Positions 1 to 10,379 of a DNA stretch of 64,000 nucleotides are shown here, one piece after another. The notes beneath the pieces are model-generated. The model did no database searches, had not been told where the DNA came from, and was given only the letters and a program-made list of their open reading frames with translations. Position 1 is the first letter of the stretch. Each line of letters starts with the position of its first letter. Source of the DNA: Xestospongia muta (taxonomy: Eukaryota; Porifera; Demospongiae; Haplosclerida; Petrosiidae); NCBI GenBank assembly GCA_963693285.1, contig OY848919.1, positions 8,179,461-8,243,460 of the forward strand, in the 5' to 3' direction. Made by a program: the position numbers and the translations under genes.

Positions 1-3
1 AAA

Positions 4-148
4 CCTATTTAGACTACTTTATTAGTATATTTAAGACTGATAAACTTACTAAACTCTTTAGATCAGCTTATTTAACCAGCTTTCACAGTTAATTTCTAAT
101 CTTTTTTAACTTTCAAAAAGCTCTAAACTCTTTATTTTAGAGTTTTAA
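4..148 (+). repeat. Example monomer, forward orientation (145 bp)
   Basis: One full repeat unit, from the CC of 'aacctattt' to the base before the next CC. Landmarks: 'tttagactac' near the start; 'tattagtatatttaag' in an AT-rich stretch; the 12-mer 'ctaaactcttta' at 49-60; 'gatcagcttatttaacc' after it; 'cacagttaattt' and a T-rich run with 'ctttcaaaaagctc'; then the same 12-mer again at 123-134, 74 bases after the first. The unit length is close to the 145-147 bp of a nucleosome core. 145 is not a multiple of three, so any reading frame shifts at every copy. Confidence 0.95.
121..145 (+). repeat. Recurrent short inverted repeat within the monomer (example copy)
   Basis: Two overlapping inverted repeats share arms. 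One pairs 'aaactct' (125-131) with 'agagttt' (139-145) around a 7-base loop. The other pairs 'ctctaaa' (121-127) with 'tttagag' (136-142) around 8 bases. They cannot form together because their arms overlap. The motif is present in most monomers of both arms; variants such as 'ctctataccctt' (+ arm) or 'ctaaaagggtttag' and 'ctctcaaatagag' (minus arm) weaken or resize it. Formation of a hairpin or cruciform is an inference; the symmetry itself is visible. Confidence 0.8.
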
Positions 149-2030
149 CCTATTTAGACTACGTTATTAGTATATTTAAGACAGATAAACTTACTAAACT
201 CTTTAGATCAGCTTATTTAACCAGTTTTCACAGTTAATTTCTAATCTTTTTTAACTTTCAAAAAGCTCTAAACTCTTTATTTTAGAGTTTTAACCTATTT
301 AGACTACTTTATTAGTATATTTAAGACAGATAAACTTACTAAACTCTTTAGATCAGCTTATTTAACCAGTTTTCACAGTTAATTTCTAATCTTTTTTAAC
401 TTTCAAAAAGCTCTAAACTCTTTATTTTAGAGTTTTAACCTATTTAGACTACTTTATTAGTATATTTAAGATAGATAAACTTACTAAACTCTTTAGATCA
501 GCTTATTTAACCAGTTTTCACAGTTAATTTCGAATCTTTTTTAACTTTCAAAAAGCTCTAAACTCTTTATTTTAGAGTTTTAATCTATTTAGACTACTTT
601 ATTAGTATATTTAAGACTGATAAACTAACTAAACTCCATGGATCAGCTTATTTAACCAGTTTTCACAGTTAATTTTTAATCTTTTTTAACTTTTAAAAAG
701 CTCTAAACTCTTTATTTTAGAATTTAGACCTATTTAGACTACTTTATTAGTATATTGTAGACAGATAAAGTTACTAAACTCTTTAGATCAGCTTATTTAA
801 CCACAATTCACAGTTAATTTGTAATCTTTTTTAACTTTCAAAAAGTTCTAAACTCTTTATTTTAGTCTTTTAACATATTTAGACTACTTTATTAGTATAT
901 TTAAGACAGATAAACTTACTAAACTCTTTAGATCAGCTTATTTAACCAGTTTTCACAGTTAATTTCTAATTTTTTTTAACTTTCAAAAAGCTCTATACCC
1001 TTTATTTTAGAGTTTTAACCTATTTAGACTTCTTTATTAGGATATTTAAGACTGATAAACTTACTAAACTCTATATATCAGCTTATTTAACCAGTTTTCA
1101 CAGTTAATTTCTAATCTTTTTTAACTTTCAAAAAGCTCTATACCCTTTAGTTTAGAGTTTTAACCTATTTAGACTACTTTATTAGTATATTTAAGACTGA
1201 TAAACTTACTAAACTCTTTAGATCAGCTTATTTAACCAGTTTTCACAGTTAATTTCTAATCTTTTTAACTTTCAAAAAGCTCTAAACTCTTTATTTTAGA
1301 GTTTTAACCTATTTAGACTACTTTATTAGTATATTTAAGACTGATAAACTTACTAAACTCTTTAGATCAGCTTATTTAACCAGTTTTCACAGTTAATTTT
1401 TAATCTTTTTTAACTTTCAAAAAGCTCTAAACTCTTTATTTTAGAGTTTTAACCTATTTAGACTACTTTATTAGTATATATAAGACAGATAAACTTACTA
1501 AACTCTTTAGATCAGCTTATTTAACCAGTTTTCACAGTTAATTTCTAATCTTTTTTAACTTTCAAAAAGCTCTAAACTTTTTATTTCAGAGTTTTAACCA
1601 ATTTAGACTACTTTATTAGTATATTTAAGACTGATAAACTTACTAAACTCTTTAGATCAGCTTATTTAACCAGATTTCACAGTTAATTTCTAATCTTTTT
1701 CAACTTTCAAAAAGCTCTAAACTCTTTATTTTAGAATTTTAACCTATTTACACTACTTTATTAGTATATTTAAGACTGATAAACTTACTAAACTCTTTAG
1801 ATCAGTTTATTTAACCAGTTTTCAAAGGTAATTTGTAATCTTTTTTAACTTTGAAAAAGTTCTAAACTCTTTATTTTAGAGTTTTAACCTATTTAGACTA
1901 CTTAATTAGTATATTTAAGACTGATAAACTTACTAAACCCTTTAGATCAGTTTATTTAACCAGTTTTCACAGTTAATTTTTAATCTTTTTAACTTTCAAA
2001 AAGCTCTAAACTCTTTATTTTAGAGTTTTA

Positions 2031-3766
2031 ACCTATTTAGACCACTTTATTACTATATTTAAAGCAGATAAACTTACTAAACTCTTTAGATCAGCTTATT
2101 TAACCAGTTTTCACAGTTAATTTGTAATCTTTTTTAACTTTCAAAAAGCTCTAAACACTTTATTTTAGAGTTTTAACCTATTTAGACTACTTTATTAGTA
2201 TATTTAAGATTGATAAACTTACTAAACTCTATATACCAGCTTATTTAACCAGTTTTCACAGTTAATTTCTAATCTTTTTTAACTTTCAAAAAGCTCTATA
2301 CCCTTTAGTTTAGAGTTTTAACCTATTTAGACTACTTTATTAGTATATTTAAGACTGATAAACTTACTAAACTCTTTAGATCAGCTTATTTAACCAGTTT
2401 TCACAGTTAATTTCTAATCTTTTTAACTTTCAAAAAGCTCTAAACTCTTTATTTTAGAGTTTTAACCTATTTAGACTACTTTATTAGTATATTTAAGACT
2501 GATAAACTTACTAAACTCTTTAGATCAGCTTATTTAACCAGTTTTCACAGTTAATTTTTAATCTTTTTTAACTTTCAAAAAGCTCTAAACTCTTTATTTT
2601 AGAGTTTTAACCTATTAAGACTACTTTATTAGTATATATAAGACAGATAAACTTACTAAACTCTTTAGATCAGCTTATTTAACCAGATTTCACAATTAAT
2701 TTCTAATCTTTTTTAACTTTCAAAAAGCTCTAAACTTTTATTTTAGAGTTTTAAGCTATTTAGACTACTTTATTAGTATATTTAAGACTGATAAACTTAC
2801 TAAACTCTTTAGATCAGCTTATTTAACCAGTTTTTACAGTTAATTTATAATCTTTTTTAACTTTCAAAAAGCTCTAAACTCTTTATTTTAGAGTTTTAAC
2901 CTATTTAGACCACTTTATTAGTATATTTAAAGCAGATAAACTTACTAAACTCTTTAGATCAGCTTATTTAACCAGTTTTCACAGTTAATTTGTAATCTTT
3001 TTTAACGTTCAAAAAGCTCTAAACACTTTATTTTAGAGTTTTAACCTATTTAGACTACTTTATTAGTATATTTAAGATTGATAAACTTACTAAACTCTAT
3101 ATACCAGCTTATTTAACCAGTTTTCACAGTTAATTTCTAATCTTTGTTAACTTTCAAAAAGCTCTATACCCTTTAGTTTAGAGTTTTAACCTATTTAGAC
3201 TACTTTATTAGTATATTTAAGACTGATAAACTTACTAAACTCTTTAGATCAGCTTATTTAACCAGTTTTCACAGTTAATTTCTAATCTTTTTAACTTTCA
3301 AAAAGCTCTAAACTCTTTATTTTAGAGTTTTAACCTATTTAGACTACTTTATTAGTATATTTAAGACTGATAAACTTACTAAACTCTTTAGATCAGCTTA
3401 TTTAACCAGTTTTCACAGTTAATTTTTAATCTTTTTTAACTTTCAAAAAGCTCTAAACTCTTTATTTTAGAGTTTTAACCTATTTAGACTACTTTATTAG
3501 TATATATAAGACAGATAAACTTACTAAACTCTTTAGATCAGCTTATTTAACCAGATTTCACAGTTAATTTCTAATCTTTTTTAACTTTCAAAAAGCTCTA
3601 AACTTTTTATTTTAGAGTTTTAAGCTATTTAGACTACTTTATTAGTATATTTAAGACTGATAAACTTACTAAACTCTTTAGATCAGCTTATTTAACCAGT
3701 TTTTACAGTTAATTTATAATCTTTTTTAACTTTCAAAAAGCTCTAAACTCTTTATTTTAGAGTTTT
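2031..3766 (+). repeat. 6-monomer higher-order repeat, two copies of 868 bp
   Basis: Copies at about 2,031-2,898 and 2,899-3,766. Shared rare variants sit 868 bp apart: 'aaagcagata' at 2,061 and 2,929, 'tatttaagattgataaac' at 2,201 and 3,069, 'taccctttagttt' at 2,299 and 3,167, and 'ttaagctattt' at 2,751 and 3,620 (869, because of a one-base indel). The 'taccctttag' variant also occurs at 1,141, which is 1,158 bp (8 monomers) before 2,299, so part of the unit extends upstream as an incomplete or rearranged copy. 868 equals six monomers less two bases. Confidence 0.8.
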
Positions 3767-4669
3767 AACCTATTAGACTACTTTATTAGTATATTTAAGA
3801 CAGATAAACTTACTAAACTCTTTAGATCAGCTTATTTAACCAGTTTTCACAGTTAATTTTTAATCTTTTTTAACTTTCAAAAAGCTCTAAACTCTTTAGT
3901 TTAGAGTTTTAACCTGTTTAGACTACTTTATTAGTATATATAAGACAGATAAACTTACTAAACTCTTTAGATCAGCTTATTTAACCAGATTTCACAGTTA
4001 ATTTCTAATTTTTTTCAACTTTCAAAAAGCTCTAAACTCTTTATTTTAGAGTTTTAACCTATTTAGACTACTTTATTAGTATATTTAAGACTGATAAACT
4101 TACTAAACTTTTTAGATCAGTTTATTTAACCAGTTTTCAAAGTTAATTTGCAATCGTTTTTAACTTTCAAAAAGCTCTAAACTCTTTATTTTAGAGCTTT
4201 AACCTATTTAGACTACTTAATTAGTATATTTAAGACAGATAAACTTACTAAACCCTTTAGATCAGTTTATTTAACCAGTTTTGACAGTTAATTTGTAATC
4301 TTTTTAACTTTCAAAAAGCTCTAAACTCTTTATTTTAGAGTTTAAACCAATTTAGACTACTTTATTAGTATATTTAAGACAGATAAACTTACCAATCTCT
4401 TGAGATCAGCTTATTTAACCAGTTTTCACAGTTAATTTCTAATCTTTTTTAACTTTCAAAAAGCTTTAAACTCTTTATTTTAGAGTTTTAACCTATTTAG
4501 ACTACTTTATTAGTATGTTTAAGACAGATAAACTTACTAAACTCTTTAGATCAGCTTATTTAACCAGTTTTCACAGTTAATTTCTAATCTTTTTTAACTT
4601 TCAAAAAGCTCTAAACTCTTTATTTTAGAGTTTTAACCTATTTAGACTACGTTGTTAGTATATTTAAGA

Positions 4670-5060
4670 CTGATAAACTTACTAAACTCTATAGATCAGC
4701 TTATTTAACCAGTTTTCACAGTAATTTCTAATCTTTTTTAACTTTCAAAAAGCTCTATACCCTATATTTTAGAGTTTTAACCTATTTAGACTACTTTATT
4801 AGTATATTTAAGACTGATAAACTTACTAAACTCTATAGATCAGCTTATTTAACCAGTTTTTACAGTTAATTTCTAATCTTTTTTAACTTTCAAAAAGCTC
4901 TATACCCTATATTTTAGAGTTTTAACCTATTTAGACTACTTTATTAGTATATTTAAGACTGATAAACTTACTAAACTCTATAGATCAGCTTATTTAACCA
5001 GTTTTTACAGTTAATTTCTAATCTTTTTTAACTTTCAAAAAGCTCTAAACTCTTTATTTT
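4670..5060 (+). repeat. Locally homogenised run of near-identical monomers
   Basis: Three consecutive monomers share the combination 'ctctatagatcagc', and two of them are followed by 'ctctataccctatatttt'. These variants are uncommon elsewhere in the arm, except near 7,990-8,150. Single-monomer tandem duplication is the simplest reading: the copies follow one another directly rather than at a multi-monomer spacing. The third copy returns to the common 'ctctaaactcttt' form. Confidence 0.6.
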
Positions 5061-7240
5061 AGAGTTTTAACCTATTTAGACTACTTTATTAGTATATTTA
5101 AGATAGATAAACTTACTAAACTCTTTAGATCAGCTTATTTAACCAGTTTTCACAGTTAATTTCTAATCTTTTTTAACTTTCAAAAAGCTCTAAACTCTTT
5201 ATTTTAGAGTTTTAACCTATTTAGACTACTTTATTAGTATACTTAAGACTGATAAACTAACTAAACTCAATGGATCAGCTTATTTAACCAGTTTTCACAG
5301 TTAATTTTTAATCTTTTTTAACTTTCAAAAAGTTCTAAACTCTTTATTTTAGACTTTTAACCTATTTAGACTACTTTATTAGTTTATTTAAGACAGATAA
5401 ACTTACTAAACTCTTTAGATCAGTTCATTTAACCAGTTTTCACAGTTAATTTCTAATCTTTTTTAACTTTCAAAAAGCTCTATACCCTTTATTTTAGAGT
5501 TTTAACCTATTTAGACTTCTTTATTAGTATGTTTAAGACTGATAAACTTACTAAACTCTATATATCAGCTTATTTAACCAGTTTTCACAGTTAATTTCTA
5601 ACCTTTTTTAACTTTCAAAAAGCTCTATACCCTTTAGTTTAGAGTTTTAACCTATTTAGACTACTTTATTAGTATATTTAAGAGAGATAAACTTACTAAA
5701 CTCTTTAGATCTGCTTATGTAACCAGTTTTCACAGTTAATTTCTAATCTTTTTTAACTTTCAAAAACCTCTAAACACTTTATTTTAGAGTTTTAACCTAT
5801 TTAGACTACTTTATTAGTATATTAAAGAGATAAACTTACTAAACTCTATATACCAGCATATTTAACCAGTTTTCACAGTTAATTTCTAATTTTGTTAACT
5901 TTCAAAAAGCTCTATACCCTTTAGTTTAGAGTTTTAACCTATTCAGACTACTTTATTAGTATATTTAAGACTGATAAAATTACTAAACTCTTTAGATCAG
6001 CTTATTTAACCAGTTTTCACAGTTAATTTTTAATCTTTTTTAACTTTCAAAAAGCTCTAAACTCTTTATTTTAGAGTTTTAACCTATTTAGACTACTTTG
6101 TTAGTATATATAAGACAGATAAACTTACTAAACTCTTTAGATCAGCTTATTTAACCAGTTTCACAGTTAATTTCTAATCTTTTTTAACTTTCAAAAAGCT
6201 CTAAACTCTTTATTTTTGAGTTTTAAGCTATTTAGACTACTTTCTTAGTATATTTAAGACTGATAAACTTACTAAACTCTTTAGATCAGCTTATTTAACC
6301 AGATTTCACTGTTAATTTCTAATCTTTTTCAACTTTCATAAAGCTCTAAACTCTTTATTTTAGAATTTTAACCTATTTACACTACTGTATTAGTATATTT
6401 AAGACTGATAAACTTACTAAACTCTTTAGATCAGTTTATTTAACCAGTTTTCAAAGTTAATTTGTAATCTTTTTTAACTTTGAAAAAGTTCTAAACTCTT
6501 TATTTCAGAGTTTTAACCTATTTAGACTACTTAATTAGTATATTTAAGACTGATAAACTTATTAAACCCTTTAGATCAGTTCATTCAACCAATTTTCACA
6601 GTTAATTTTTAATCTTTTTAACTTTCAAAAAGCTCTAAACTCTTTATTTTAGAGTTTTAACCTATTTAGACTACTTTATTAGTATATTTAAGACAGATAA
6701 ACTTACTAAACTCTTTAGATCAGCTTATTTAACCACAATTCTCAGTTAATTTGTAATCTTTTTTAACTTTCAAAAAGTTCTAAACTCTTTATTTTAGAGT
6801 TTTAACCTATTTAGACTACTTTATTAGTATATTTAAGACAGATAAACTTACTAAACTCTTTAGATCAGCTTATTTAACCAGTTTTCACAGTTAATTTCTA
6901 ATCTTTCTAACTTTCAAAAAGCTCTAAACTTTTTATTTTAGAGTTTTAACCTATTTAGACTACTTTATTAGTATATTTAAGACTGATAAACTTACTAAAC
7001 TCTTTAGATCAGCTTATTTAACCTAGTTTTCACAGTTATTTTCTAATCTTTTTTAACTTTCAAAAAGCTCTAAACTCTTTCTTTTAGAGTTTAAACCTAT
7101 TTAGACTACTTTATTAGTATATTTAAGACTGACAATCTTACTAAACTCTTTAGATCAGTTCATTTAACCAGTTTTCACAGTTAATTTGTAATCTTTTTTA
7201 ACTTTAAAAAAGCTCTAAACTCTTTATTTTAGAGTTTTAA

Positions 7241-7363
7241 CCTATTTAGACTACTTTATTAGCATATTTAAGACTGATAAACTTACTAAACTCTTTAGAT
7301 CAGTTTATTTAACCAGTTTTCAAAGTTAATTTGTATTCTTTTTTAACTTTGAGAGTTTTAACG
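7241..7363 (+). repeat. Truncated monomer with 24-bp internal deletion
   Basis: The distance between successive CC/CG anchors is 121 rather than 145 (7,241 to 7,362). At 7,351 the usual 'tttgaaaaagttc' variant goes straight from 'tttg' to 'agagtttta', removing 24 bases that carry one arm of the internal inverted repeat and one of the two 12-mers. The anchor is also mutated from 'aacctattt' to 'aacgtattt'. It is the largest deletion within a monomer that I noticed in the forward arm. Confidence 0.85.
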
Positions 7364-8993
7364 TATTTAGACTACTTAATTAGTATATTGAAGACTTATA
7401 AACTTACTAAACCCTTTAGATCAGTTTATTTAACCAGTTTTCACGGTTAATTTTTAATCATTTTAACTTTCAAAAAGCTCTTAACTCTTTATTTTAGAGT
7501 TTTAACCTATTTAGACTACTTTATTAGTATATTTAAGACAGATAAACTTACTAAACTCTTTAGATCAGCTTATTTAACCAGTTTTCACAGTTAATTTCTA
7601 ATCTTTTTTAACTTTCAAAAAGCTCTAAACTCTTTATTTTAGAGTTTTAACCTATTTAGACTACTTTATTACTATATTTAAGACAGATAAACTTACTAAA
7701 CTCTTTAGATCAGCTTATTTAACCAGTTTTCACAGTTAATTTCTAATCTTTTTTAACTTTCAAAAAGCTCTAAACTATTTATTCGAGAGTTTAAACCTAT
7801 TTAGACAACTTTATTAGTATATTTAAGACAGATAAACTTACTAAACTCTTTAGATCAGCTTATTTAACCAGTTTTCACAGTTAATTTCTAATCTTTTTTA
7901 ACTTTCAAAAAGCTCTAAACTCTTTATTTTAGAGTTTTAACCTATTTAGACTACGTTATTAGTATATTCAAGACTGATAAACTTACTAAACTCTATAGAT
8001 CAGCTTATTTAACCAGTTTTCACAGTTAATTTCTAATCTTTTTTAACTTTCAAAAAGCGCTATACCCTATATTTTAGAGTTTTAACCTATTTAGACTACT
8101 TTATTAGTATATTTAAGACTGATAAACTTACTAAACTCTATAGATCAGCTTATTTAACCAGTTTTCACAGTTAATTTCCAATCTTTTTTACCTTTCAAAA
8201 AGCTCTAAACTCTTTATTTTAGAGTTTAAACCTATTTAGACTACTTTATTTGTATATTTAAGACTGATAAACTTACTAAACGCTTTAGATCAGTTCATTT
8301 AACCAGTTTTCACAGTTAATTTGTAATCTTTTTTAACTTTCAAAAAGCTCTAAACTCTTTATTTTAGAGTTTTAACCTATTTAGACTACTTTATTAGTAT
8401 ATTTAAGACAGATAAACTTACTAAACTCTTTAGATCAGCTTATTTAACCAGTTTTCACAGTTAATTTCTAATCTTTTTTAACTTTCAAAAAGCTCTATAC
8501 CCTTTATTTTAGAGTTTTAACCTATTTAGACTTCTTTAATAGTATATTTAAGACTGATAAACTTACTAAACTCTATATATCAGCTTATTTAACCAGTTTT
8601 CACAGTTAATTTCTAATCTTTGTTAACTTTCAAAAAGCTCTATACCCTTTAGTTTAGAGTTTTAACCTATTTAGACTACTTTATTAGTATATTTAAGAGA
8701 GATAAACTTACTACACTCTTTAGATCAGCTTATTTAACCAGTTTTCACAGTTAATTTCTAATCTTTTTTAACTTTCAAAAAGCTCTCAACACTTTATTTT
8801 ACAGTTTTAACCTATTTAGACTACTTTATTAGTATATTTAAGAGAGATAAACTTACTAAACTCTTTAGATCAGCTTATTTAACCAGTTTCCACATTTAAT
8901 TTCTAATCTTTTTTAACTTTCAAAAAGCTCTAAACTCCTTATTTTAGAGTTTTAACCTATTTAGACTAGTTTATTAGTATATTTAAGAGAGAT

Positions 8994-9038
8994 AAACTTA
9001 CTAAACTCTAAAGCTGATCTAAAGAGTTTAGTAAGTTT
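8994..9038. repeat. Inversion junction between the two satellite arms
   Basis: The left arm reads 'aaacttactaaactct' (8,994-9,009) and the right arm its exact reverse complement 'agagtttagtaagttt' (9,023-9,038), separated by 13 bases. The switch point is at 9,010/9,011: the + monomer stops inside 'ctaaactct' and the inverted monomer begins at 'aagctgatct'. No non-satellite base lies between them. Beyond this stem the whole of each arm forms an imperfect inverted repeat kilobases long. Private variants next to the junction are not shared: left 'ttccacattt', 'ctagtttatt' and 'agagagat'; right 'tttagccgtc', 'aatgagttt' and 'tttgcaag'. Confidence 0.95.
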
Positions 9039-10379
9039 AGCCGTCTTAAATATAGTAATAAAGTAGTCTAAATAGGTTAAAACTCTAAAATAATGAGTTT
9101 AGAGCTTTTTGCAAGTTAAAAAAGATTAGAAATTAACTGTGAAAACTGGTTAAATAAGCTGATCTAAAGAGTGTGGTAAGTTTATCAGTCTTAAATATAC
9201 TAATAAAGTAGTCTAAATAGGTTAAAACTCTAAAATAAAGGGTTTAGAGCTTTTTGAAAGTTAAAAAAGATTAAAAATTAACTGTGAAAACTGGTTAAAT
9301 AAGCTGATCTATAGAGTTTAGTTAGTTTATCTGTCTTAAATATACTAATAATGTAGTCTAAATAGATTTAAACTCTAAAATAAAGGGTTTAGAGCTTTTT
9401 GAAAGTTAAAAAAGATTAGAAATTAACTGTGAAAACTGGTTAAATAAGCTGATCTAAAGAGTTTAGTAAGTTTATCAGTCTTAAATATACTAATAAAGTA
9501 GTCTAAATAAGTTAAAACTCTAAAATAAAGGGTTTAGAGCTTTTTGAAAGTTAAAAAAGATTAGAAATTAACTGTGAAAACTGGTTAAATAAGCTGATCT
9601 AAAGAGTTTAGTTAGTTTATCAGTCTTAAATATACTAATAAAGTAGTCTAAATAGTTTAAAACTCTAAAATAAAGAGTTTAGAGCTTTTTGAAAGTTAAA
9701 AAAGATTAGAAATTAACTGTGAAAACTGGTTAAATAAGCTGATCTAAAGAGTTTAGTAAGTTTATCTGTCTTAAATATACTAATAAAGTAGTCTAAATAG
9801 GTTTAAACTCTAAAATAAAGAGTTTAGAGCTTTTTGAAAGTTAAAAACGATTGGAAATTAACTGTGAAATCTGGTTAAATAAGCTGATCTAAAGAGTTTA
9901 GTAAGTTTATCTGTCTTAAATATAGTAATAAAGTAGTCTAAATAGGTTTAAATTCTAAAATAAAGAGTTTAGAGCTTTTTGAAAGTTAAAAAAGATTAAA
10001 AATTAACTGTGAAAACTGGTTAAATAAGCTGATCTATAGAGTTTAGTTAGTTTATCTGTCTTAAATATACTAATAAAGTAGTCTAAATAGGTTTAAACTC
10101 TAAAATAAAGGGTTTAGAGCTTCTTGAAAGTTAAAAATATTAGAAAATAACAGTGAAAACCGGTTAAATAAGCTGATCTAAAGAGTTTAGTAAGTTTATC
10201 TGTCTTAAATATAATAATAAAGTAGTCTAAATAGGTTAAAACTCTAAAATAAAGAGTTTAGAGCTTTTTGAAAGTTAAAAAAGATTAGAAATTAACTGTG
10301 AAAACTGGTTAAATAAGCTGATCTAAAGAGTTTAGTAAGTTTATCAGTCTTAAATATACTCATAAAGTAGTCTAAATAG
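9011..10379 (-). repeat. Junction-proximal inverted monomers without clear higher-order repeat
   Basis: About nine to ten monomers next to the inversion. They carry scattered private substitutions ('ccgtcttaaa', 'gagtgtggtaag', 'aatgtagtc') and I could not fit a multi-monomer period to them. A variant with 'gagcttcttgaaag' plus 'aaataacagtg' near 10,119-10,160 is the first relative of the 'tgaacag' subfamily common further right. No gene or insertion is visible. Confidence 0.7.

Larger units (their letters stand above)
575..6640 (+). repeat. Old segmental repeat at ~4.63-kb spacing in the forward arm
   Basis: Several rare variants recur in the same order about 32 monomers apart. The string 'taaactaact' followed by a 'catgg' or 'aatgg' variant is at 621 and 5,253 (spacing 4,632). 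'tagacttcttta' monomers start near 1,021 and 5,508 (4,487, one monomer fewer). 'tttacactac' is near 1,750 and 6,379 (about 4,629), followed in both by 'ttttcaaag' and 'tttgaaaaagttc' variants. The parallel blocks are roughly 575-2,010 and 5,210-6,640. Their copies have diverged and differ by single-monomer gains or losses, so this is older than the repeats of the inverted arm. Confidence 0.65.
1..9010 (+). repeat. 145-bp satellite array, forward arm (~62 monomers)
   Basis: Tandem head-to-tail copies of one AT-rich monomer. The anchor 'aacctatttagac' has its CC at 4-5, 149-150, 294-295 and 439-440, giving an exact 145-bp period, and it recurs to the end of the arm with only small indels. I saw no unique sequence, gene or transposon inside. 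Copies differ from one another by scattered substitutions, for example 'agacagat' versus 'agactgat' and 'tttctaatc' versus 'tttgtaatc'. Local higher-order structure is weaker than in the other arm. The orientation of this arm is defined here as +. The family is not one I recognise. That it is satellite DNA is certain from the repeat structure; a heterochromatic location is inferred. Confidence 0.98.

Noticed and set aside
1..9010. A CRISPR array
   Set aside because: The repeats are 145 bp and directly abut each other with no unique spacers, no leader and no cas genes; the composition and scale are those of a eukaryotic satellite.
8800..9100. Terminal inverted repeats of a transposon at 9 kb
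   Set aside because: The inverted symmetry is that of the satellite arms themselves. There is no internal unique sequence, target-site duplication or transposase.
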